A stretch of 64,000 bases of DNA from Loripinus fragilis (GCA_964019695.1 OZ026522.1:58428811-58492810); one strand, 5' to 3'; shown: positions 10,642-22,260, counted from the first letter of the stretch. The notes: a model not told the origin generated them from the sequence alone. Made by a program: numbers and translations.

Positions 10642-11394
10642 TATACTGTTCACAAAAAGTAGGGGATATTCGAATATAAATTATAGCATTTACCAAACTA
10701 ATGTCATAAACCTAAAACAGCTCGTATTTATTAGCCAAGTCATCGAACTTACAATTTGAATAATTTTTCTATAATAAATGTGGTCTCGTGTTCCTCAGAC
10801 AACCATATTAAGACCAGGGGTAGCCTTTCAATTTTCACACGTGAATATCACGGTGGCGGATTATGCAATGGCTATGTTTTTAAAAGAAAATATCCGTTAT
10901 TCATTATTTTTTATTTCCTCATTTTCAGGAATGCGAGGCTAAAATCTGTCACTTTTTAGTGAGTTGTGCCAATTTTACATTTTTGTCACCGCCATATTTC
11001 CTAGAAATAACAATGATGGTACATGAAAAAAATCTTAAAAACAAAGATATACAAAATCTATCTTTGGCATACATTTTCGAAAGCATGTCAAAAATTTTGA
11101 TACTTCTTTTGTGAAATTTGGGTCTTGACCCCTGGTGTCTTTGGCACGCCCTTAACGTCACATTACTAAATGTCAGTCCTCAAATTATGCAGGAAAGATG
11201 GCTTACATGCATCTTGTCATACCAAGGGTTGCGATTTGCTATCTTGTCGAAAAGTAGATACGACGAAACCTACGCTGGTGAAGATGGCGTACATATTGCT
11301 ATATGAAAACACAAAATTATCCATACGACAAATTAGGATTTTAATTTCTAGATTTTTTATGTCCCAATATCCCCTACTTTTTGTGGACAGTATA
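10642..11394. mobile_element. Tc1/mariner-style MITE 1 (TATACTGTTCAC termini)
   Basis: The ends are TATACTGTTCACAAAAAGTA on the left and, on the minus strand, TATACTGTCCACAAAAAGTA on the right; both continue GGGGATATT. The element is 753 bp including a TA at each end, consistent with the TA target duplication of the Tc1/mariner superfamily. Small ORFs inside do not resemble a transposase. Confidence 0.8.
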
Positions 11395-11447
11395 ATTGTT
11401 TGAGTTATATGCATTAGTCCAAGATTTCTGGAAAGGGGGTTCATATG

Positions 11448-12012
11448 TATACTCAACGTCAGTGAAAAGTTACCAGTAAATCACATTCACTTAACATAGG
11501 GCAATGTTTAGTTCATCCTGTACGAAGAACTGCAGATACTTCAACACTCAATTTTATGGCATAGGGTGCCATGCATCATCACTATGGAAAACGGTATTCA
11601 TCACACCCGAATGCATTATAATCATTCCTTGACGGACTCCTGCAGTTTCCATTGCATTGTATAGGGAAAAGCAAAGTTTTGGTGCTACCTTAAAGTTTGA
11701 GTCTCATTTTTCGCGTTTAATGGGATAACCTAACCCATTTTTGTGGCGTTTTCAATGAAAATGTCTAGGGCATGTGTTGGCATGTTGTCTTCTGAAAATG
11801 ATGATTTCAAATTCTTAAAAACTGCAAAAAACATAAAATGCACGTGCATCACGGGCACCATAGTTCCAGGGGTCGTGTAACTGTTTTATCTCTCCAAATC
11901 AGCTTGTCGTTGACTAGAAACACGAACGTAACAGTAGCCAAAGAGCTGCATTATATATTTTCCGAAATATCGAAACTTTGATACTGGTAACTTTTCATTG
12001 ACGCTGAGTATA
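11448..12012. mobile_element. Tc1/mariner-style MITE 2 (TATACTCAACGTCAG termini)
   Basis: The left end TATACTCAACGTCAGTGAAA and the right end, on the minus strand, TATACTCAGCGTCAATGAAA both continue AGTTACCAGTA. Length is 565 bp with TA at both ends. No transposase is visible. It starts only 53 bp after MITE 1 ends. Confidence 0.82.
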
Positions 12013-12165
12013 TAAAGGTGTGTGGCTTCGCTTTGCTGATTTTATCTTATTTTTCTTAAATATCACATGAAAATGAAAAATTTGGTCTTACTGAGGGGGG
12101 TGGGCTGGGTTGCAGAGTGGGGGTTCAAGCGAACCCCCTGAACCCCCTTTGGATCCGCTGTTGGA
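12013..12165 (-). mobile_element. MITE family J, partial copy
   Basis: The words CTTTGCTGATTTTATCTTA, CATGAAAATGAAAAATTTGG and a terminal GGATCCGCTG correspond to the right half of family J read in reverse. The copy abuts MITE 2 directly. Confidence 0.6.
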
Positions 12166-12169
12166 CTTG

Positions 12170-13325
12170 GGCATACTTCATGAGATTTTCATACGTGTCG
12201 CATATGCGTGAAATCCCCTAAGTTTGGCACGAACATTTATCTCTATCCCTTCTTTGCGCATTTGCAGAGATCGTATAAGCCTTCGCATACGGGATGAGTG
12301 CCAGGTATTCCATGGACTGGCTCAAAGTGTATTGAAATAATATATGATGGTGGTTTAATGCGGTACGACTCAAAGATAGACTTTCATCATATCGGCCCCG
12401 CGGGCCACAGGCAGCTGCAGATTCTAGTTAGGTGTAAAACTGGCCTTGTCGCGTGAAAACCTGCCTTCGGGGTTTCCGACCAGGGCATGCTCAAACCAGC
12501 CTCCTCAACTACATAGACTCGCTTAAATATTGAAACTTTCGACGAGGCAAGCTTGTTTAGATATCATTTCTTGCAGGGAACGAATAACTAAGTCGCTAAC
12601 CAGCCTGTGCATTCGCACAGGCTGGTCTGCGTCTTTGTTTTTTGCATGCAACACAGTCAGATTTTCTCGCGTCGTGGCTAATATGATCATAACTGATACT
12701 TGAAGATCGAATCTTTTTAGGGAGTGCAACTCATACTCATTTTTTTAGATTTCGCAAACGCGCCCGAACGAACATATAAGCCTATTATGGTGCTTTTTAT
12801 GGGACATATGTAAACAGTGCAGACTCAGACCAGACGCCACAGAGCGTGTAATTCTTTCCCAGATGTAACCAGTCAGCTAACTTGTATAACCAGAGTGACA
12901 TGAACCCTTAAAATATTAGAGTAACTTGTATCAAAAGAACAAAACCACGAAACCCCACAAATACTAAAGAACAAGCAATAATAAAGCCATCGCCTGTCTA
13001 AATATGGTGCGATAAAATTTAACTGGTTTAGCTCTTATTGTACCTTTGAAACTATTACCCAATGTATCAACTAGAATAAAATCGAAAGCATCTTAGATAG
13101 ACGAACCAAATGCATTATTCATAGAACTAGAAATTGTTTGTGAAAATCATGTGCCCCCAATCACATGCTTGTTCCTTTCGGTGTTAGTCTTCCGGTTTGG
13201 ATTTAACACTTGCGGTTTCTGTGCCCTTATGGCGTAAATGGGTGCCTTAATCGTCTTCAAATGTGCATACGATTAAACGTTGGCCTATGTTTGTCATGCT
13301 GATGCGGAAAAACATCTTTGTATGA
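12170..13325. other. No gene; one palindromic segment
   Basis: At 12600-12632 there is a hairpin, AACCAGCCTGTGCATTCGCACAGGCTGGT when read in two overlapping halves. It belongs to the dispersed family I core (see 37025-37210). A word group TGTAAACAGTGCAGACTCAG at about 12808 recurs near 39745 and 19350. Nothing coding was recognised. Confidence 0.5.
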
Positions 13326-13329
13326 ACTA

Positions 13330-13893
13330 TTTTGTCACAGACTCCCCAGCCGACTCACCAACGTTTTCGACGGATCAAATTTGTTGTTACACTGTACTAA
13401 TTTGGTAGAAGGTCATGATTCAGTGATCATTTCTACCAAATTATTTTGAATTCTGATCTCCGGTTTCACAGAAGAAGATTTTTCAAGTCTTTGTTATCGT
13501 TATAAGCAACGCACCCTGGAAGCCATGTTTAAACGGATCAAAGGGGGTACGTGCATTAAGTGGCTAATTTAGCACCCTCTGGAGCCCAAATCCGAAAAGG
13601 CAGCCATGTTTGACGGATCGAATTCGTATTAGCTATTTTTGTTGAAGACCATCAGTGGTCTGACACTTCTAACAAATTATTCTGAATTCTAACCACGGGC
13701 TTCAGAGGAGAACATTTTCAGAGTTTTTGTTATCACGATAAGCCGGGCCCCTGGCGGCCATGTTTTTGACCGATCAAATTCGTTTTAGCTATTTTTGTAG
13801 GTCACCCAATGACAACCGGTTTCAGAGGAGATCTTCAAAGTTTTTTTTAAAATCGCGATAAGCCACGCCCCTGGCAGGTATGTTTTTTGTCCG
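13330..13893 (+). repeat. Tandem array, unit of roughly 120-180 bp, left part
   Basis: Successive units contain AATTATTTTGAATTCTGA, CCGGTTTCAGAGGAG, GCGATAAGCCACGCCC and GATCAAATTCGTTTTAGC. At least three partial to full units precede 13894. The same array resumes at about 16490, so a retroelement has split it. Confidence 0.75.
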
Positions 13894-14890
13894 ATCAAAA
13901 ATAGTAAGTGAGTATGATCGGGAAAAATCACAATCACAAACTGCAGACAAACACGTGGCATAGTGAGAAAGAGCCACACAACAATCACAAGACACCAGGA
14001 AACCAAACAAAATAAAGCAATCAGCTCTCTCTTCCCCATCGAGATGATTGCAAAACTAGAGTGGAAACAAAGTAACGCACAATAAAACATAGGACAATAA
14101 CAGAATCCCACAATGGGAGTAACAATAAACAACGAATCATCAACAACAACAACAGAACCACCCCCTAGAAAGGACAACAGCCAAAGCCACAGGGGGGGGG
14201 GGGGCTTAAATGTATTTTACTGGTACCAAATCTTTGCCCTAGATTCTGGTGTTGTTGAATGACAAAACTGATAAGCTCGCATGGAGGATTCCTAACTATT
14301 GCAATGTATCATCATATAGAAACAATGTAATCAAATTAACGCACTTTGATGAAACAGAGAAAAGGGCTCACGACTCACAGGTATACAGAGATAAAGAAAA
14401 CCTCAAGTTGAGCGGAACCTCAAGTTGAACCGCTGTGGGCCTAGCTACAGCCAAGCATAAGGCACCAACCAACCGATAAAGGTTTACGTCAGAGCCGTCA
14501 TTGAGTCTGCGGCCTGACCCACCGTCGTGCAATTAAAGAGGTAACCATAGCTATAAACCGTGATTGGGTTTACAACCAGGTATGCAGCCTGTCGCATACT
14601 ATCTAGGATATATCCAACTTTTTTTTATAATGTTTGATAATCTTTTTGAATCGATCACTAAAATTAGGTTTTCCTACAATTCTTTTGAATTTAAAAACTA
14701 AATCACCTTAAAATATAGGTTCTGATATGCCCTGTTGCAGGAGAGTTTTTAACCAAATATTGTTTTTAACAATTGACTCTGAGTGTCTGTGGTACAATTT
14801 AGAAAATGCTTTTCGAATGATATATATAACCTTGTTTTAATAACTTAGCAGTCAAAAATAGGTTTCTGTTGTTCAAGTCATTAATATTAG
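13894..14890 (-). pseudogene. Penelope-like RT element, C-terminal coding remnant and 3' tail
   Basis: Read on the minus strand, about 14890-14480 encodes the end of the RT protein of this family with a few breaks: an LLQQGISEP-like stretch, then a segment like YLVVNPITVYSYGYLFNCTT, then QAADSMTAL. The 3' tail from 14480 to 13894 contains GTCTGCAGTTTGTGATTGTG and ends GATCATACTCACTTACT. The copy at 26565-27535 aligns along the whole length. A run of 13 or more G lies at about 14191. Assignment to the Penelope-like class is from RT motif style and is tentative. Confidence 0.65.
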
Positions 14891-15424
14891 AACACACTTT
14901 CGCAAAACGAATAAATTGCGAAACATATACAGCATAGGAAGGGGAGCGAGGAACATCTCCATCAAAAAATGGGAAAATTAACTATTTCAAAATTAAAATC
15001 ATCCCGTTTATCATTTATGCCATTCGTTATGGACAAATCTAAGTCCAAAAACGGGGCTTCTGTATAAGAAGAATTCGCTTTATTTAAGGGCAATTTCGGG
15101 TATTGTCCACGCGCATCATTCCTGCGGCGGGAAATGGGGAAAGTTGTCTGGGTCCCGTCTTTCGACCATTTTCAAATTCGCATCAGTAAGATACGTTTAC
15201 GTCTGGTGGATGTTTTCGCATTTTCTGGACAAAAAAGTAACTAAAACGTGTCCGAAATATCTATGGACCCATTATTATGAATGATCGTCTTAGTACCAAA
15301 CACTGATAAAAATAGATCTGGCGAATTCATTACAATATGCAATATTATCAAGTGTATACCGAATATGGCTGGTACTTGGATTGTGCGTCCAATATATATG
15401 GTTAATTTAGGCGGCGCACGAGCT

Positions 15425-15498
15425 GCCCTTGTAGCCTAGTGGTTAGCGCGTCGGACTCTTAAACCAGCGGACCAGGATCGATTCCTGGGTGAGCACCT
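15425..15498 (+). pseudogene. tRNA-like sequence, Lys(CUU)-like, degenerate
   Basis: An A-box-like GTAGCCTAGTGGTTAGCGCG is followed by ACTCTTAA, which places a CTT anticodon in a 7-nt loop. A perfect five-pair T stem follows (CCAGG-ATCGATT-CCTGG) with a B-box-like core. The anticodon stem has two mismatches and the acceptor stem pairs poorly, so a tRNA-derived pseudogene or SINE head is more likely than a functional tRNA-Lys. Confidence 0.5.
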
Positions 15499-15589
15499 AT
15501 TAAACATTGGTTTTTTTTTCTTCTCCTTTTTCAGCTTTATAATAATGAATTACTTTTTACCAGTAATACAAATTAATATAAATGACAAA

Positions 15590-15958
15590 AAGTACACTCC
15601 ATAACGTTTTATATTAAATTATCCTCAAAATATGTGGGGGTAGGGGTAAATTTTGCTCTCCTGAGCGGAGATTCGTCTGGTGACCCCCATTTTTTATTTT
15701 TTTTTTCTAAAAGGTTACATAAAAGTCTATGGAATTAAAACAAAACTTTGAGATTGTTAATGCCAGATTTTTTTAAAAGTTCACTCCATAGCGTTTTATA
15801 TTGAAATATCCTCAAAATACGTGGGGGTAGGGGTAAATTTTGGTCTCCTGAAAGAAATTTTATTCTTTTTTCTAAAAGGTTATATAAAAGTCTATGGAAT
15901 AAAAACAAAACTTTGAGATTGTTAATGCCAGATTTTTAATATACAATTTAATCTAAAA
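15590..15958 (+). repeat. Tandem duplication, two units of about 187 bp
   Basis: Unit 1 begins AGTACACTCCATAACG at 15591 and unit 2 begins AAGTTCACTCCATAGCG at about 15777. Both continue TTTTATATT, CCTCAAAATA, GTGGGGGTAGGGGTAAATTT and AAAACTTTGAGATTGTTAAT. Unit 2 lacks part of the middle. Not coding. Confidence 0.85.
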
Positions 15959-16280
15959 ATCGTATTCCTATTTTGGGGGAATAACCAGAATATATCATTC
16001 AGTATCTTGTCACGGCTTGGGAAAACAGATAATGTTTCACTTTTCCTATAAAGCTTGATGTCGTGAGTAATAATTAAAATTAACACAAAGAAGGTGGGTG
16101 GCGATTACAACTATTTTACTTAATATTAAGGAATTGAGTTTTTTTTCAGAAAATTGGTAAAATGCTGAAAACTTCAATGTCAGATTATGAAAAATCGAGC
16201 GTGGTGACATATCCTTTTTTATTTCATACATCGATAGTCCATATATAAAACAAACTGTATGCAAAGAATTAAAAAGATCT

Positions 16281-16486
16281 TAATGCGGAAAGTATTTCCC
16301 GCAATTCCCCTTAACTGAAGTTTCGGTGGGATATATCTGACCTACCATATGTTCAAAATAATGATTATCAATATTAAGTAAGCCATCTAAATATCTGGAG
16401 GTGGAGTTAAAAAGCTTCAATAATACATGTATCAAGTCATTATTGTCTGACAGAGACCTTTGGCTGTTTTTGTAGTTGGTTGCTGT
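16281..16486 (-). pseudogene. Penelope-like RT fragment with a YLDG-type catalytic block
   Basis: The minus-strand frame reads LLKLFNSTSRYLDGLLNIDN, then HYFEHMVGQIYPTE. In the related copy at 34.2 kb the motif is YLDD, so the second aspartate of the RT active site is altered here. The fragment starts inside the split tandem array and is separated from its own C-terminal part (14890) by about 1.4 kb of later insertions. Confidence 0.65.
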
Positions 16487-16489
16487 CAA

Positions 16490-16830
16490 ATTATTTTTAA
16501 ATCTGACCACTGGTTGCAGAGGAGAATGTTTTTAAAGTTTTAATTCCCATAGGAACATTATGGAAAGTGGCCATGTTTACGAAGCATCAAATTCGTTTTA
16601 GCTATTATTGTAGAAGGTCACCCAGGAACTATTCCTACCAGATTGTTTTGAACTCTGGCCACCGGTTTCAGAGGAGATCTTCAAAGTTTTTGCTAACGCG
16701 ATAAGCAACGCCCTCTGGCGGCTATGTTTTTGACGGATCAGAACTTTGTTAGCTTTTTTTTGTAGAAGGTTACCTATGAAACATTAATTTGAAGTTTGGT
16801 TAAAAATGGTCCAGTGGTATAGGAGGAGTT
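16490..16830 (+). repeat. Tandem array, right part
   Basis: Units with AAATTATTTTTAAATCTGAC, CCGGTTTCAGAGGAGATCTT, GCGATAAGCAACGCCC and GACGGATCAGAACTTTG resume the array seen at 13330-13893. It ends in a TGGTCCAGTGGTATAGGAGG word that resembles a sequence near 22155. Confidence 0.7.
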
Positions 16831-17024
16831 GTCGTTTAAAAGAAATTGTTAAAGCCGCACGACGACGAAACTGACTGATCCTAATAGGTCACTTTGAGCA
16901 CATTGTGCTCATTGAGCTAAAATAGAGTTTGTGCAATTTTAAATGCTTGCGAACTTTCGCGAACCTCGGGGCCTGCTTTTTATGATACAGTTATATGTGT
17001 TCTAACAAGCTTTGTAATCATCTC

Positions 17025-17026
<2 letters not shown>

Positions 17027-17089
<63 letters not shown>

Positions 17090-17103
17090 CAGACAGAGAG
17101 AAT

Positions 17104-17141
<38 letters not shown>

Positions 17142-17145
17142 GCCA
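17027..17145. repeat. AG microsatellite followed by GACA repeat
   Basis: About 60 bp of alternating AG is followed by short interruptions and a (GACA)n block at about 17113-17140. Confidence 0.95.
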
Positions 17146-17164
17146 GAGAGAGACAGAGACGGAG

Positions 17165-17340
17165 ACGGACGATTGTTTTACTATGATTGTAGTCTTACTT
17201 TTTATGTGTGTTTTTTTGTTTGCCCGTGTTTCAAAGTCCCTTGCTTATTGTGCCATAGTTTGGTCTTATTTTTGTGATTGTGGCATTTCCCAGACAGGCC
17301 AAACTTACTTGCCTTATCAAAGACTGAGACACAGTTTAAT
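17165..17340 (+). mobile_element. Degenerate 3' tail of the Penelope-like RT element
   Basis: The words TTTGTGATTGTGGCATTTCC and TTACTTGCCTTATC resemble the tail consensus seen at 23520-23640 (GTGTGATTGTGGTATTTCC). The copy is strongly diverged. Confidence 0.4.
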
Positions 17341-17344
17341 TTAA

Positions 17345-18320
17345 AACTTGGAAGTCCAACCTATGTCCCCTTGATATGTATAATGATCCTTCCGTGATAT
17401 TGTATCGAACCAGATGGAATAATCTATCTGTGTACAAAGGTGTTCGATTAGCTGATAGGAGTAAAGCCTCTCTGCCAAACCTGAGTACATCATTGTATTC
17501 CCCATCATTATGCTTATGCGTGAAAATGACGTGCAAATAACTGGAATGTATTAAATTACCCCTCCTTTTCTTACGGAATATTAAAGAATTGAATGCGCCG
17601 GACTACATATTACAAAGACACTAAAGATATCAAAAATAATCAAAAGATTGGGAGTCAAATAACAGATACTATTTGTATATAACAGTAACCTTTTGCTACC
17701 ACAAGCTAGTTCTCTGTAAAGAGTACCTTGTCATTAGACAATATAGTCACATTGCAGAACTGTTTGAATCGCGAAGAAGCGCATGTTATGGGTACTCAAG
17801 AAAAGCGTCTCGATGAGATGCCTCCAATGATGACCACAGCAGATGCCAACTAGAACACTGAGCTAACAAACGCCACCCTACAAAAAATAAAAACAAAACA
17901 AAAACAAACACAAAAAACAACAACAAAAAACCAAACAAAAACAAAAACACACAAAAAACAAACAAACATAAACATAAAAAACAAAAACAAAAGCGAACCT
18001 TTTATTGAGTTATAAAATATATTTTCTTCATTTCTGCACAGTTGTATTGTTTTCTTGTACATTGTATACTGCTAAATGAGACAAACGTCACAAGAAAACA
18101 TTCTTCCAGGGTTCATGAACTAAAGGATAATGCATCCATGCTTAGCTATGTGGATAAAAATTAGAAAGTTTGGAAATGGGCTGGTAGTATGTCTCATCAT
18201 TATTATCATCATTACTCTTTCCAGAATGCAAAAAGGTACCAAGACCAGACTACTTTTAGAGGCTACAGAGACGTTCTATTTGCAGCTTATTTTCAGTTTT
18301 ACAAATAGTCACCCAGTTTA
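17345..18320. other. No recognisable gene; A-rich tract
   Basis: An A- and C-rich tract (AAACAAAAAC-type) covers about 17880-17995. The remainder is AT-rich with no supported exon. Confidence 0.5.
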
Positions 18321-18323
18321 TGG

Positions 18324-19250
18324 AATTTCAGTGAAACTTCTAAACACACTAGAGAACCACTGTACTCTAACAGCGCAGTCATTGCTGGTTAGTTGCAGTC
18401 GACGAGGGCACAAAATATACTAATATTATATTGGTTTACTGTGACCCATTTTACAACTATTAACTTTCGCGATGATTCTTTTTTTATTTGGAATTATCAC
18501 TTAGGTATCGTAGTCCATCCTGGCTCTATTTGAGCCATTAAAATTCAAAAACTAGCTAAGTACTAGCCAATTTCTGGCTAGCCAGTGGGATTTTATTTGT
18601 CCAAAATGTATTCAGAGACTAATTGTGCGCTATTAAAGTAATTAGTTATGATTTGATGGCATCAAATAATGAAGAATATGAATAACTCAATAAGTGAAGG
18701 AATAGGAAGTTTTCCATATTTCTGTTTATTATTTGCAGAGCTGCACTCAATTTTGTAGCTGTACGCAAAATTTGAGTAGTCAAGTGCATTGTACCAGTAG
18801 TCGAGGGTTTAAATATTATCAATATGTATGCAGTCGACGACCGGTTACTAGGCCAGAACACCCGATATACAGTACTATGCCTACAGAATGACAAGCTTGA
18901 ACAATTTTCAAAAACTTCAAACATTTTGCACATTAAAGTACTGATATTTTACATTTTATCTTAAGTTATAAATTACATAACATTAACAAGAAAGCCTATT
19001 ATCCCTTTTTTCAGGAAACATCCCCTTTTGGCATAACTCAGGCGCAGTATCGAATATCACTTAACTCACAGTAGATACACAGCTGGATATATAAGTGACA
19101 ATACTCATTAAATAATATTTTCAGAAATAAAATATTGACATAAGTATTACAGGTACCCTTTTGTGCCCTTGTCGACTGTAACCGACCAGCAGTGACTGCG
19201 GTAGTCGGGTACAGTGGTTCTCTATCGTGTTCAAGTGAACCATCCGACGG
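18324..19250. mobile_element. TIR element with about 80-bp inverted ends
   Basis: The left arm (18330-18415) contains AGAGAACCACTGTACTCTAA and GTCGACGAGGGCACAAAA. The right arm (19160-19245) contains TTTTGTGCCCTTGTCGACTG and GTACAGTGGTTCTCTA. The arms are reverse complements with about 15-20% mismatch by eye. The interior is about 740 bp without a transposase. Boundaries are approximate. Confidence 0.72.
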
Positions 19251-20130
19251 GCATAGTCGTTTTGGCTCCGCATGTACGAGTAATTATTAATTTTAGTACG
19301 GTAAATGTTCTAAACTTTCAAACACAAATTGCCTGCCAAAAATGCCTAGACAAACAGTGCAGACCCAGACCAGATAGTCTGATCAGGGTTTTCTCTGTTT
19401 GCTATTCTGACAAGCATATTGTTGATTCCAGCTTTGATGACCACCATTTTATTTGAGAGGAGAAAGAGTATAGAGTTCGATATTTTAGAACTATAACTGT
19501 AGGTGAGTTGATGAACTGTGTATGACTCCGGTATCTAAGAGCCGGGCGGCATATTGTTCTTGGTCTGCATGTGTGTCTGTGTGCATCAAACTGTAACGTT
19601 GGGAATAATTTCGAACTGCTAGACGTTGAGCCTTGATATTTCATCAGTGTACCTTGTCGGAAGAGCTTTTCAAACTATAAAAATATATAACCTCTACACT
19701 CTTTGCCTCTATAATTACATTTGTCAATAATGTACATGTATAAAGCAAGGTATGCAGTGGACTATTTCAGAAGACGACATTTTCATATGCATTTTTTTGC
19801 ATTTTGCAAAAAACAAACAAACACCCCCCCCCCCCCCCCCGAAAAAGAAAAAAAAAGAAAGAAGGATCACCATACAAAGGGGCATATAGTAATATAGGGA
19901 ACCCTTTTTACTATAACTGGTTTCAAATACGAATAAGATAATAATCATACATCTATTCTAATTAAAACAATGTAATTGACTTAATGACCTGTAATATCGG
20001 AGTATCGGAGTTCAATCAAAAACAGTGTAGAATAGATGAAAAGAATCAAAATTCTCTAAACTGAACAAGCTTATTATTGGCAGCGCTGGGAAAAGCAAAC
20101 AAAAAGCAATGCACACTAATGTGATGTAGT
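19250..20130. other. No gene; homopolymer C run
   Basis: A run of about 17 C lies at 19824-19840 with A-rich flanks. A TGCAGACCCAGACCAGAT word at about 19358 belongs to a dispersed family also at 12815 and 39755. No supported exon. Confidence 0.5.
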
Positions 20131-20136
20131 ATAGTA

Positions 20137-20338
20137 TACCTGTCTTAGGCGGTCATTTAAGAATAGTCAAATAAAAGGTCTTAAAGACAAATGGTAGCTT
20201 AATGAAGGTCTAAAGTATTGCAGAATGCTCCCCTTAGAGCATTCTGCAATACTTTTGACCTGCATTAAGCGATAGTCGGTATTTAAAACCAATTTTGGTG
20301 TTCTTTTTGAGTGGCCGCTTAAGACAGGTTTTACTGTA
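20137..20338. mobile_element. MITE family B, copy 1
   Basis: The ends carry ACCTGTCTTAGGCGG and its counterpart CCGCTTAAGACAGGTTTTAC. The centre is the near-perfect palindrome TGCAGAATGCTCC / GGAGCATTCTGCA around CTTA. Other copies are at 44868-45184, 45460-45632, 45633-46497 (split) and 55922-56128. It is a palindromic non-autonomous DNA element. Confidence 0.85.
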
Positions 20339-20343
20339 ATAGA

Positions 20344-20502
20344 AATAATAGGATGAATACGTCTACCTATATTTGGGATAATGCGTAATTGAGCAAGATC
20401 AGACGAGGGAAGGCTCGAACTAAACCAGCACACCCGCCCAGTCTCACCATGGGCAAACGAAATCATTAGTATCATGAAGCTAAAGACCAAAGAACTCGAC
20501 AT
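20344..20502 (-). CDS. Possible first coding exon of a small secreted protein
   Basis: From ATG at 20502 on the minus strand the frame reads MSSSLVFSFMILMISFAHG, a good signal peptide, then ETGRVCWFSSSL and a hydrophilic segment to about residue 45, where a CAAATATAG/GTAGAC sequence could be a donor. Past that point the open frame runs into MITE family B, so any real exon must end before 20338. No partner exon was found and no family recognised. The support is only the signal peptide and the plausible donor. Confidence 0.3.
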
Positions 20503-20954
20503 CTAGACCCCTGACTTGAATCACTTCGGTTCAGTTATGTATTTCCGCAGGAAACATGCTCTTATCTCGGGGCACGACTCGGCTAAAGTTTTTTGGCTGA
20601 CAATTGTATTCCTATTCAAACTTTGTGTTTGAAATCATTGTGCAAACAACAGGTAGTTATCTTTATTCCTGAATTGGATTAATTTGTTTATTGGAAGGCT
20701 TGTAAGTGTCAATGTTAATATGGGTACGCCCATTTAATAACTGCTCCGGGGACTATGGTAATACCAACACGTCCGTCCGTCCGTACGTGCGTTCATCCGT
20801 CCATGCATCCGTTGGTCCAAAATCTACGTCCGTATCATAAACACATAACCGTTGATTATATTGACTTGAAACGTTATTTTGAAGGCTGCTTATTAAATGT
20901 AGTATATTTCAAAAAAGATTTTGATGTCGTTGATCACTCATTTCTCTTAATAAA

Positions 20955-21182
20955 TTTACCGCATACCTGGTTTAGTACTTTTTTGTGGATCTTTTATGTT
21001 TGTTCTGTCTTTTGTTTGCTATGCCTTTGTGCGCGTCTGTTTATATGTGCCTTGTGGTCACCTGCTGGGAAAGGGCTGACCTCTTGGCTCTCGTTTGTGG
21101 TGTCTAAGGGTGTGTTTGTCACTTTCCCATTGGTATCCTGGGTCAGTTGTGGTACTTGAATGTATCGATTCCTGATCTTTGC
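20955..21182 (+). mobile_element. 3' tail of the RT element, variant A2
   Basis: The stretch contains GCCTTGTGGTCACCTGCTGG, AAGGGCTGACCTCTTGGCTC and ends TGTATCGATTCCTGATCTTT. The same order occurs at 35690-35910 (attached to an RT body), at 48215-48300 and reversed at 57476-57775. It is a 5'-truncated retroelement copy. Confidence 0.7.
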
Positions 21183-21204
21183 ACCCTTAATTACTTTTAC
21201 ATCA

Positions 21205-21400
21205 TATAGACTCGGACGAGCCTCTGTAGCCTCCTTTTAAGCTTAGAAACTCGAAATGCTGTTCAGTCAGTAGCTTAAAAATCATAGAATACTCAAGCGA
21301 CTAGCCAAGTCTCTGATCAGACTGCGCGTATGCGCAGGCAGGTCTGAGCCTTTGCTGGTCGCACATACCACATTGTTGGAAATCTCATGTCACGGCTCAT
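21205..21400 (+). mobile_element. Dispersed element family I, copy 1
   Basis: The order is TAGACTCGGACGAGCCTCTG, TAAGCTTAGAAACTC, CAGTCAGTAG, then the palindromic core TCTGATCAGACTGCGCGTAT followed by GCGCAGG, then GCCTTTGCTGGTCGCACATA. Copies are at 37025-37210, 42485-42665 and reversed at 57790-57985. The ends are partly complementary (GACGAGCC). Confidence 0.75.
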
Positions 21401-21589
21401 ATTAATGATTCGCCTCTCTTCATGAACCACTGCAACTCAGATTTCTTTGCAGACGATGCAACTCTCCAAACCTACGATAACACGCACGATTGACGGCACA
21501 GATAATTCAAAGGATTCGAGTGGCCAAAATAAGAAACATACAAATAATGACAAAACGAACCAGAGCGCGCAGTCGATGGGGCGCCATCG

Positions 21590-22260
21590 CAAATCCCTAC
21601 GCTAAAGTTTTTGACTCCCTCCAGTCCCATCCGGGGGCATGAACCTGGCAACAGAATGACAATTCTTTTCAATATGTTTTTCTATCTATTTTTGTGAGAA
21701 CACACACAAAGTTTGGTATAAAAATCTATGAAATTGACATGGTAACCGAAATTTAATGATATTTGACCTTTGACCTCACCCCAAGGTCACCAGTTTGACC
21801 CTAGGATGAAAATTTAACTTGCATTCTGTTCTGCTCGTCATCCCCGTCGATTTGATATGCCACATGACTATGTTTGAAAAATTTTTTTTGACCCCCTGGG
21901 CGCCCTAAGTCCCACCCCTGGGGCATGACCCAGGGGACAGAATGAAAATCACGTCTGATATGTTTTGTATCTTTCATTTGTTAGAACACAAACAAAGTTT
22001 GGTATAAAAATCTTTGAAATTGACTTCGTAATTGAAATTAAATGATATTTGACCTTTTGGCCCCTCCTCAGGGCCCCAGGGGGCGGGGCCAAAAAAAAGT
22101 TTGACGTTGCACGCCCCATTCATGTGAGTAACTCACACACCAAATTTGGTTGAATTTCGTCCAGTGGTTTAGGAGGAGATAGCATAACGGACAGACGGAC
22201 GGACGGACGGACAGACGGACGGAGGCGATTACAATATCCCCTTCGCTTTTTTAAAAAAGC
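21590..22260 (+). repeat. Tandem duplication of about 290 bp with a GGAC tract and terminal hairpin
   Basis: Two units share GGGGCATGA, CAGAATGA, AAAGTTTGGTATAAAAATCT, GAAATTGAC and AATGATATTTGACCTTT. The second ends with CGTCCAGTGGTTTAGGAGGA, a (GGAC)n tract at about 22190-22225, and the hairpin CGCTTTTTTAAAAAAGCG. The GTCCAGTGGT-plus-GGAC end looks like the 3' end of a retroposed element. Confidence 0.7.

Noticed and set aside
13785..14177. 130-codon minus-strand hydrophobic frame, and its counterpart at 26558-26800
   Set aside because: Both are the same retroelement 3' tail in different states of decay; the frames are not conserved between copies.
15425..15498. Functional tRNA-Lys gene
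   Set aside because: The T arm is good but the anticodon and acceptor stems mispair; kept only as a tRNA-like pseudogene.
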